Translations under genes and position numbers: made by a program
Source of the DNA: Dipylidium caninum
Lineage: Eukaryota > Platyhelminthes > Cestoda > Cyclophyllidea > Dipylidiidae
Direction: 5' to 3'
NCBI GenBank assembly: GCA_017562135.1
Contig: QEYB01001003.1
Span: 1-64,000 of the forward strand
Length of the DNA stretch: 64,000 bases
Shown here: piece after piece, positions 26,701-38,700 of the stretch
Numbering within the stretch: position 1 is the first letter of the stretch
How the letters are laid out: every line of letters begins with the position of its first letter
Notes under the pieces: model-generated
What the model was told of the DNA's origin: nothing
What the model saw: only the letters and a program-made list of their open reading frames with translations
The model's database searches: none

Positions 26701-29700
26701 TTTGTCGTTAAGACGAATGCAATTATTTGCAGAGCTTCTACAGGAAAAACTCGACTTCTTAACAGAAGATATTCTCTATCGGGAAAGCACATCGATGAAA
26801 GGCTCATAGAAGTTGTCAGGATAGCGTCGAAACATTGGTTCGATCTAGGTGATGAGGTGATCGGCCACAAAGAGGCAGCCAACCATGTTATATCATTTCG
26901 ATATTGACAGAGTTGCGTTGTCATACATTACAGATGTGATAAACATTAAAGAGACTTGTTTGTCTTACTTTGATGAATGGTAACAAATATTCTACAAGAA
27001 GGCAAGAAGCACTGTTGAGAAATCCCAAAAAAGACAAGTGTTCCTAAACCATCTTCCCACCCTCTTCCCCCTTAGAATTCACACATATTGCAATATTTTT
27101 TCCTCCAAAAAAAAAAGATCTTGAAACTCATTCGATTTTGATATCCACAACTATTAATGACAGCCAGCAAAACACACTATGTGCTTCCAAAAAGCACCTC
27201 GAGTCATAAAAATGTAGAAGTAGATTTACGATCAAAACTAGAAAAGTGGTAGACCTTTCTGCAAGGGCAAAGAAAGAGAATCTTCAAACAGTGTCCATTA
27301 AAGATAAGAGTTGTATTAGTAGTGAGGACAGCTTTAAAAAGCCCTCTGAAATAAATAAATATCAGGTTCTGGGGCCCGCTGAGAAGACGCAGAACCCCCT
27401 CGTTGAGGACTCGGTAAGAGCAGGAAAAAAGGCAGAAGGAAGAGCAACTCACCACATCGCAAGCAAAATCCGAGAATTGGTCGAGTGCAAGGGTACAAAG
27501 GACACGCACCACCACGTCTTCGAGGTAAATTCGGTTGGCCACCCGATTCTACAATATTTGAACCCAGTCTCATGCCCTTGTTCACCACGGACATCCAGTA
27601 TGAATCCGAAAATGGCGTCAAAATAAATGTTGATTTATTAATTAACTTGTCCGTTTCCTCAAATCCCCAACTCGTAGTGATACGGCCATGAGGTATCAGC
27701 TTAAGTGTTGAAATGTTGGATCAAATACACACAATCAAGTGCACACTCCGTAATCCAAAATTTTGTGGCGTATTACCATCGAACAGGAGGAAATCCTTCA
27801 CTCTCAAAATTGAAGTCGAAGGTTTAACCTCACAGTAAAAGGGCATAACACACTGAAGATTAGATATTATCCAGACCCGGAGTTATTTCAGCATGTCACA
27901 CGCACTCACGCATCGTTATGTCTGCTTACTGACTGGGAGTCACCCGCTAAATGGGCCTTGTGACACACAAAAACAAATGAGATTTTTTCTAATAACTTCT
28001 GCCTCAAGTTGTCCTAATGATTCTTCGTTTTGGCAGCTACAGAGATAGGAAAAACTACGTGGTTTTATGCATAAGTTCGAAAAATCGCAACTGATAGAAG
28101 CAAACAACACCCGAACGGGCTAATAGAAGCTGTGAAAAAACCACCTTAACCAACTTTAGGCTCCATGCAAATTCCCTTGTGGCGTTAACAACAAATGGAA
28201 GCGAAATTCATATTAAGGAAGATAACAAAGGGCGGGGTTGAGATTATTTCAGCTGAAAAATGGGGCAGAAGGACAATGTTTGCCAATATCGCCGACAATA
28301 GCTAATTCCTTTATGAACTCATCCACTTCCCCACCGTCTTTCATGACGCCTTAAATAATCGCAGTCCGTCTATTAACCTAACTCCTTAGATATTCGTTCC
28401 TCCATTCACTGGATGGTTAAACCATAAATCCTTCCGCCTATTCGTTCACATGTTTCGCCAAGCATCTATCTTGTATTATTCCACCACATCGATTGATAAA
28501 GGATCCAATCATCCGGTCCTCCATCTACCCTTCTCCCAATCTGCCAATTAGAACTACGATGCCCACAACCTGGGTCGGACACCTTCCACTTGATGCGCCT
28601 TAGAGACAGCCACTTCGACGTACACATGGATTCCAAGTTTAGCCAAAATGCAGTAAAATTTATCCATCTGAAAAAAAATTAACTAAAAGATGGGTCGCTT
28701 TCCACGCTAGTGACGGTTTTATCTATTGCAACGTGTCGGAAAAGAGAAAAGTAAATGGAAGTAGAGGAAAATGCGTAGTTGGAACGAGACCAAACTGTGT
28801 TATTTATGCATCCGTCCATGCACGCTTTTTCCGTTAACCCACGCACATTTATTTGTTCAATTACTCTATTTCTTCCCTTGTCTACCTGCCTTCTACACCC
28901 CTTTCAATTCTCCATTCATAAATGCAATTATGTGACCAAATTCATTAGTCCCCTGTCAAAACGAAAAAAAATTAATTAGACCAAAGACTTTGATTAGTTA
29001 CTGCTTGAAAGGCCACGAGAATAGACCCAAAAAGACAGGGACACGTAGATTACGGAAAAAAAAGTTAAAGGCATCATGCAGGCTAGATAAAAGCATCTAA
29101 CAAAAAGTAGAAACAAATAAAAGAGCACAGAGATAAACTAATGAAAAAGGCCATTTACAAGATTTGGAATAGAAGACCGGAAATAATGGCACGGAAACAT
29201 TAACACAGATGGAAAAAACAACCTCTTCATTCGAGGCGCCATTTCGAGCACCAGCTTGACGAGTGTGTTGAGGAAAGGCGAGAAGTTCCCTCAGTCCCGA
29301 CGCAGCCCCATGACGGGTTTCCCATCGGCAATCCCACAGATCAGCAAGAAGACGCATGCACATATCATTCAGCGGCCAATCCGTTCGAGCTGCCACCTCC
29401 GCCGCCGTTAAGGCCGATTCCTCTTGTTTTATAACCGAAGTTCTGCGGAGACAGGAAAGTAAAATGGTGACCCAAAGGAACATGCCCGTAACAGCATACT
29501 TTAATAATTCTGGCCTCAGCGACCATCGTGGACTTTTAAACATAAAATTCTATTTGGAAGTGAAGAAAAAGGCAGCCAGTACTAGTGTCCCAAGGAAGCA
29601 CAAATTACCTAATAGTCGAGGCAGTTGATAAAGCGAGTAGAAATGATGGCAGTATTTCAGGCATACTATCCGATAAAATTCGATGAAGATGGTAAAAGTA

Positions 29701-32700
29701 AAAATATCACAAGATAAGGAAGATTGAGTGTCACAAGAACACCCCTCAACGATCTTAATTAAAATGAGAATAAAAAACTGTTGACAGGAATTTACTTGAA
29801 GTAAAGTCTAGTAAGGGGAGTAGAAAGAAATAAGGCATACGAGAGTCTCAAATTGCGATGGAGATCACAAGAGTTCGTAAGGATGGATTTATTGTTCATT
29901 CATTTCACAGTCGTCATCTAACAACAATGTGATCTGTCAGATCTTTGTTTATGACGGTGAATCAGGTGTTTGACCACACAAACGACCAAGTTGATCAAAA
30001 AAGCTAAGGGAACCACCCAGAACGGTTTTAGGCATCGCTGGTACGACCACTAACAAAAGAGACAAAAGACCAAAATCGACTGTACAGGTGGTGTTAGCAC
30101 TTTAAGTGGTCAAGGGAACGCGACCCGCTTAGTGTACATATCAAATCCCATTGCCTTAGTTGAAAGTATTATATTCGAGAAACACGAATCTCTTAATTAG
30201 TAGGTTAGTCACCACTTCAAATAATATTAGAAATAACTTAGAAAAGCACAAAGTTCCGCTATGAATAGGTGTACTTCGGCCAAAGGAACGAAAGCGGAGC
30301 GTTCCCTTTTGCGCAATTCAGCAGCCCATCATCAATGGCAGAAATGAAACTGAAAAATATAGTAGAGGGCAGTGAAACAAAGTGTTTTTTTTTAGGCAAT
30401 CCATAGTTGTTGATGTATGAATGTGACGTTAAAAGGCTATTTCCTTCTCATTAAACCAAGAAAAAGAGGTTTTTTTGAATGAGTCGGGGTTCCCACCCTC
30501 GACATTTTCATCAGAGAATCAAACCACAGAATCCTTTACATTCCGTCGATACATTCTTATGCCCGCCTATTAATTACAAACTGCGAGGAGACAATGGAAA
30601 AGGTGAGCACATCACTTGGTAGATTAAGAAAGTTAGCTAAAATTGCATATAAGCGCGCTGCAAATTAAAATAATCCCTAACTGAATACGAGGTGATGACG
30701 ACCAACCACGGCAGTTAAAAATATAACTTGTAGGCAGCTAAAAGGTATCCCCATGTCTGTAACAAAACTCGGATCGTGTTGCATGTACGTCTCTTCAGCG
30801 TGTTGATTATTCGTCAACTGATTTACCTTACCTGACTTGAGCGCAACCCTAGATTTCCTATAATTCGAGATTAAAAATCAACCATGGGCGAGTCAAACAA
30901 GCGTCGATTGAGTCAGCTTCCCTTTTGCTTTGAAGGATCCATTTCGGAAATGGTAGCAGTAGTTTAAAATGCAAAACACTCGTTTAATTTATTGTGTCTG
31001 GGGTTTTAAGAATTACAGAAAAACTGAAATTAACATTAACGATCCTATTTAGAGTCTACTCAAGTGAATTGGAGCTTCCTCTACAGTATATGTCGAACAA
31101 AGTTACAGATGATACAATGTAAACAAATGCACGCCCTTTTCTAAGTGGCTTTACTCTTTCCCAAAAAGCACATTGACTTTGGGCTTCCCCTTCAGCAGAG
31201 TACCGGATAACCTTATTTCACTTGGAAGAAGAGTGTAGAAATGTCCACTACCCGTACGCAAAATTTTAACTAATTCTCCTAATGATCTTAATTAATGGAG
31301 AGTGAACGTAAATATTTAAGACATGCCAGGCACAAAGCCTCCTCACTGTTTTGGTCGGATATATGTGTCTAAATCATCTGACTATCCTTCCCGACTTGCG
31401 TTTCGACCTCAAAGGATGCAGTTACCGACCCTCCACAGCCAAGTGAATTCTCATTGGTGGAGGAAGGAATATCCTGTTCTGATTGGCTGAAAAAAATGGT
31501 CTCGTTCCCTCTCTTTTGTTGACGAAGTTCACGAGAGTAGCAAAGTTATATTCCTCGAAATCTAGAGAAGACTAAAAGTAAACTCCACCTATTATGGCCA
31601 ACATCGACATTGTCATTTTTTTACAGTGGTGGATTTGAAGATTACGTAATATTGTCTATGACGCAGCCTTCCTCATTTCCAAACTGGATTCTTAGGAAGG
31701 TTCAAATGAGCATAATAGAAGCGGAGGGAGCCCCCCTGGCATAACAGTTTACAAGAGGATAAGAACCAATCTAGCACACCATTTAGAGGCCTCCTGTTTT
31801 TCTGTATCAGGAAAAACGATTACCTTAAAGTACTGTCGAAAGGGTGGCTATAAAGTTATTTCATTTGTATATTTAATACAAGCGAACACGCATTCTCATA
31901 CAGCTCCAAATTACAACATCTCAGAGGGGTTCAAGCGATCCACATGTTAACACAAAATAGAAGCGGGAGTGGAAATTAGAAGCATTACAAGCGTTTTTTC
32001 AACCTCAGACCACAAAACATGCGTGTTCGTTGAGGCGAAGGGGGGTGGGTGGACGGAAAAGATGGCGAAATGTGAGATCCATATTACTATGATAAAATTT
32101 GTCAAAACGAACTATTTTTTAAGGTGAAGTGCCTAAGCGCATTTGATAGGAGGGACATTTAAAACACGGAAGCACAATGAAGTCTGTCTCTGTTTTTTAA
32201 TAATGTTGTTATGTAATGATAACAACAGAAATATTATATCGTACGAAGGAGTCATTGCACATTAATGAGGCTCCTCAACTGATTAAAAACCGTCGATATA
32301 AAAAAGCTACATGTTAATACAGGCGCAGATCAACTCCTAACAACATAATTGGGAAAGTTCGGCTGCATTAAGGGCAAGGAGAACCAAAAATCTGAAGTTG
32401 TGGAAACAACAAAAAAGCGGAAACGAAATAGCGACCCATATAAATTAAGTCCGAATACGATTATCATTCACAGAAGATTAACTTACTTCGAGAGGGCGTC
32501 AACGCTTTTATAGGCCCGTTTAACACTCTCCTAAAAAAGAGAAGATAAAGACGATCAAGTGAGTCATTGTGTAGAAGAGGAAGTCGCAGCTCTGTTGACC
32601 CCGCACTGGCCCTATGGGGTCAGGAATGTGCGCGCTCGTATGGTTATGACGATCCACTTGTTCAGTCGTTTTCACAAGCAGTATTCGGTTGTAAATACAA

Positions 32701-35700
32701 CAACTCCCAAGGTACCGATTAAAACAGAATCGTAATAACTAGAAGGCGGTCATTCCGATGTCAATAAATCGCTACATGATGGTACTGGGAAGTAAAACAG
32801 TGAAGAGGGCTAAAAACACTCAAGCTAAGCATTGCTATTTAATAGACAAACGCTTTTCTGAAACACTTTAGAACCAGCAAGCCGAATTGCATGATTTGAG
32901 CATTCGCATTGCAAATTCATTCCCAGGACATGCTGTCCGCTTTAAAATGGTGATCGGATGTTAAGCAAGAAGTCTCAAATGTCACGACATGACCTGGTAA
33001 AGACCAGACCATTTGACGCGGGGGTGGGACTATGGGTCGGGTATCACTCTATCACTCGGTCACCTACTAGGGCCAACATTTGCCATTGGCGTTTGTTTTA
33101 GGGTTCACTTCAATACTCGAGAACTCCAATCTCGTGACTAGTGGCTACGCTGGACAATAAAACTAGTTCCTCGCTGATAATGACGTACTGTGAAATCAGA
33201 TAAGCAGAAGGGCACTCCACTACTCCTGCACCAATTCTCATGGCACATTCAGCGGTACTTAGGATATAACAGCCGCGCAATGCGTAAAATACTCTTATCA
33301 AGTACTGCTCCAAAATAGAATGATATATTCTCTACTTTCCTGGCTCGGAAGAATGCAAACAAGAGAAAGACGAAAGGAGCAATCGACTTTATTGGCCACA
33401 CAGGGCAGGAATGATACCGCTTGAGAGTATACCACAAGCGTGCTGATGGCGAGGCATTAAGGTGTGTGGGGGCCACTTTCGTTACTTTCAACACTGGCAT
33501 AGTTGGCGACTTTTAATCACCCAATGGCATGAAAAAGACGCCATAGTTGGAGACTCGATTTGTAATCTTACCGCTAACCTTAAAGGGGAAAGGGAGAAGA
33601 CAAGTCAAATCTGCATCAGATCAATCTCTTGTCCCGCCGGCCCCCCTCCTCCTCCGCCCCTGGAGGCTTAAACGCACTAGTTTTATGTGGTTGTAGGACC
33701 CCAGGAAATTAAAACAAGCAGGTGTCGGACTTTGCCATTATAATTAGGATAAACCAATGTCCACATCGCCGCTTATAATTCGAGCGCTGAACACATTTAC
33801 TACTCAAATGTTTAACTATTTCATACCCTACAAAACAATTAGATATTTGAGAGAAGTATGCCATAAGGAAAGCGTTTTCAACATCATTGTCACCTCATTT
33901 CTCAAACCGAACTAAGAAATTTGTCTTTGTTATCCTTAAAAAGATAGTTATTTTTAGCGAAATATCATTGCATGAGCCTTCATCGACTCACCATGACACT
34001 AGCAGATGTCGCCATATCAGCCAACCCTTCACTATCACTAGTAGTATTCTCCTCGTCGTCCGCAAGATCTGCGTCAGAAATAAGACTTGAGATGGAAGTG
34101 TTAGGTTGAGATTCCAGAAGATTGCAAATGAAGGCGTTCGCCTGATCTTCTAAACCCAATTGACGATTCATCTCCCGTCGATCAAGCAGCACACCCACAT
34201 TCGTCGTAGTTGACAAGGCGGAAGAATCTTTAAATGATGTGAGGGGAAAAGAACCACTTAAAGCAACTTACAAAGTGTACGCGTTAAAGCATCTACATCT
34301 ACATACTGTATAAGGAGATACCAAGCAGAGTAACAGTGGAAATTGGCTAAAGATAGCAGCTTACAGCTAGCTCAGCAATGTGTCGCAGTGGAAGTAGAAA
34401 ATGGTTACATGGGTAGTATTACAAAGGAACAGGAACAAATCTTGCCTCTATACCAAAAATTTGGGTCGACACGACGTCTCTTTCGCAACTATCCACGACT
34501 AAGAAAGAAACTACAATCAGCGAAAAGTGACGAAATCCAAAAAAAGCTTCATAAGGGGATACTTTTTTGAAAAATCTAAGTAGTCGTCTGTGAATACAGT
34601 AAACAAGTAACGAGTTGATATCATCGTGTTATTACGGACCAAAAAGCGGATTTATTCGTGGGTAATCGTTGAATTTCTTCATAATTAACAGATCATCTAA
34701 TGCACCAAGTGTATATTATCGTTAACAAACGCCCGTGAAGGGTGAAGCACAAATGTAATAACAGGCACGGATCGAGGTTACCGCAAAAACGTAAGGTACG
34801 TATGTATGGGCCATACCAAATTGGACCGGAATGGAATTTAAAAACAGGATACAGTAGACCAAGGGACCAATCGGCACGAACCGCTAGGATTTGGTCAAGA
34901 TTATTCGGGAATAAGCATGCACGTGAGGACTGAACCACATTTATAATTCGAGTTCTTGTGAAAGAAGTTAAACAAATCAACAATTTTTGGTCTGCGATAT
35001 TTTCCGCATCTCAACTACATTGCGTGGCTACGAGAGGTTGAGGAAAGTAAGAAAAAGTAAGCGGTGCTATCTGGTGGTGTCTGACAGACGGGTCACTCTT
35101 TAAGATGCGTTAACATACCACTACATGGTAGTATTGAAGTGAACGGCCACAAAAGTCTTACGGAAATCGGACTCAATATATGTTATAATGAAGCGGATAA
35201 TTTTGACAGATGTAAATACGCCAATACAAATATCCCCCGCCTTGAGGATGTGGGAGGCATTCATGTAAAAAGCTTCCAGAAAATTTTAAATGAACAGGCA
35301 AGAAAGTATCCTATGAGACTTGAAAAGTGAAGGTGTACGCGGTGATAATTGTGGAGAAATCATTCGTAGACATAAAAATTCGACATTTTGTTCCAAACCT
35401 ATTTACTACCGACTCAGTCATCACTCATCCCAAAGTCATTTGTACAACTTCCTGTATGCATTTAGCCACCTTTACATTAGTCTCCACACAACCACCTATG
35501 TGAAACAAATCGTTCACTGCCTCTTTCATCGGAGTCGGCCTTGCCAAGTCATGCATAATTGTTTGATAGGGCAAACAAAGTCATCACATTCTGAGTCTCT
35601 TGTAAGCCAGGGCAATAATCGAGAAAGTCAGTCTAACATAATAAACTTCTCCAAAAAAGGGTCGTCTGACTGAAATATATACACATTCGATTGTCACTTC

Positions 35701-38700
35701 TGCTAAGCATCAACACCAAGACCTCAAAACGTGTTGAAAGATTTTATCACTCACAGAATATGTTCCGCATTTCAAGAATATATAAAATGCTGTTTTGCGA
35801 AAGACAACTAAAAAAAAATATGAGAAGCATCAAATTACAAAGAATACAAAGACTAGCAGTTGCAGAGATGACAGCACGTAGGGTTGGACACCCTCAAATA
35901 ACGGGAGATGCAAACAACCACAGCCACCTGCCTACTTTCCAGACAGTGAGTATAGCCTGAATAAAGAGGAGGTTAAGGTCAACTTCGGACAGTATTGTGA
36001 CCGTGCCTCGGACAACAAAGATTCGAGGACTAACCTCTCCTCTCTTCAGTGCTGCTACCCCTTTTTTGACGTTTCACAGTATTCGGCTTTTCCGTGGCAA
36101 ACTCGCGCAGATCCATGCTGTATAGTCTGGCCCCATGTTCCAGCACCAGGTCCAAATTTAGACCGACGAGGGAAAGAAATGACGTCGTTAACGATTGTGA
36201 CGTCACCTCCCTCTTCTTTTCCTCTCCCTCCTCCTTCGTATCCATTGCTTTGTGAGTGGGTAACCATGGTGGCAAATGGGCGATCATTGAACGAATGGCC
36301 TCCGCTGCTGCGATCCTTGACTTCCAACTCTTACTGTGCAGTAGACCGCGTAACTTGAACAACAAAAAAAAGAAAGTCAGTCGGAAGGTGATATGGTCAT
36401 AGTTTAGCCCTCATGGTATAAGGTCACGTGGTTCCTAAACACGTACCTGGTTTAAAGGAGTACATAGTAACTGCCATATCTAATCATAAGGTATTTTGTG
36501 TAGAATAAGTGCTTATCGCAGCTTATAGCCTTCGTTTGTAATAATTATGCTCAAGATTATGCAATGTTATCGAGTGAGGTAATTTGTATCCAGTCTTAAT
36601 GTCTCTCACTTTTTTCCCTTGGTTTAAAATATCGCTGAAATTGGCTTACAAATGACGTACCGATGGGCCGCTAAAAATGAAGGAAAAACAACATTGAGTA
36701 AAACTAGATTCCCCAGAAAAAATACAATGATTTCTTGAAGCACAGCAGAAAGTAGGTATCTCGAACCTAAAATCCGTAAATCAAATCTGATTCTTAGGAG
36801 GGAAAAGTAAAAAATACACACTCAACCATGTGTAAATAACATTATGAGAAGAGTGCAGTTAATGACGCATGGAATACAAAAAGCCGACAAATTTGGCCTG
36901 TATTTCCTGGTAGAAGAAAAAGGGAGCAGACGGAGGCTTCCTTACCTCCTCCAGTAGCCAATGGGATTCCACACTAAACTAGGCATCACACCACAGATAG
37001 ATCCCAAAAATGTCGGCGAAAACGCCAGTAGTTTGTGAGCGAATGGAAGAAATAGGGTTGACGGAATGCCATGGGAACAATCAATGTAAGATGTCCTCCG
37101 GAACTTTTCGTTCATTTCAAAATTTGGAGGAGACACTGTTACGTACACGAAATATAAAGAAGACAAAAAAAATGCTAGGAAACAAGCACAGTTCCAAGTT
37201 TCTACTGGAGAGTACCCAACCATAAACAACCGAGAACCTGCATATTGGTCCGTGTGCGTTACAGGTTGGTGTCATGAGAGAACGCAGCTCTAGGAGCTGG
37301 TCAGAAAACTGGGAGGACACGGACCTTTGAATGAATCATCCGTTCCACGGAAAGACTAAGAAATGTGGAGTACGGAGCACCGTCACCCTTAGTCGTGGGG
37401 ATACCGTGAGAGCACTCAACTTGCACTGTTACAACCCAACCTATTGGGGAGAAAGTTTATATTGCAGAATTGCCAAAGTGAAGCTTAGGAGAGGCCACTC
37501 GAGGCCCAAATGGGGCAATGCCAACGAAAATTGCCAGACCAAGGTGCGATGTGTACTTTTGCGGACCAGCTATAGTAACTTACATTATCACGAAATACTG
37601 TCAATTTCTACTCAACTTTCAGTCTGGTCTTAAGTCAAAATCTATGAATTATTTCCTATTGTTCAGAACAATTGTAATAACTGCTAAGCCATAGAACAGA
37701 AAGGGGGTAAGAATGTGGAAACGAGGTCCCAATGATATATTTTTCATTTTCAAGTCTTTACCAAAGCAGGCCATGAATTTTTATTAAGCTGCCCGCAATA
37801 GCCGACAGGGAGGACATAGACTGTCGATTTATCCGCTTCAAGAGCGAATTCAATGTGCTCTAGTAGTTATCTGCCGGAAAAGATCAGCACTATGTGAACA
37901 CCACCAAACGCATTCAAGGTACTAAAAATCGACAAAGCGCCTGAAAAGTATGCGATAAAAAGTTATTCTGTAGGGAAAGATAACACCGGCGATATGAGGG
38001 AAGGAGTGTAATCGAGGCACTTTTTTCCTGTCCCTGTCATTAATCCTCTGAAACTACACATTATATCTGGACTTGGGTGCAACGTGCTAAGGGCACGGTT
38101 ACCCACAAACAATGCTAATGTACATACCTAAGACACATTTCCTTGCACGTAGAAGAGAACCAAAATAAACTTTTATTTTCCCTTAGTGGTTGGAACAGTT
38201 GGATTAACAAGGAAAAATCAGGCTCTGTCAGTGTCACCACCCCCCTTACCATCTGTCCTTCGCCAAGGACAGCAGTATATCATGCAATTTTTACTGACCA
38301 AAATCAGGCCTCACAAATCATAATTAAAGAGCCGACAAAAATAAGGAGCCACGTAGCTGAACAGAAGAAGAGGAAAATATCTAACAACTGGAGCGTTAAG
38401 GGAAAATTGATGAATCACACGATGTCGAATGAGAGAAGAAAACTTTCGGGTATCTATGATTAGGATTGCCCTAAATCCCAGGCACAGCAATCAGAGAAGG
38501 GAATTCCGGAAGAAAGGGTATGCAGTCAGACTAAGAAACTTTTTTTAAGCACTCAAATCAAGAGGCTTTCTTACACTCGCGTCATCTCACGTTACCCATC
38601 GTCTAGGTGATGCCGTCGTTAAACGGAATGCTCTAACGTCACTCGGAAGCCGAGTCTGTATCCAGAACACCATGGATACGGACTTTTTATCTTTAGTATG

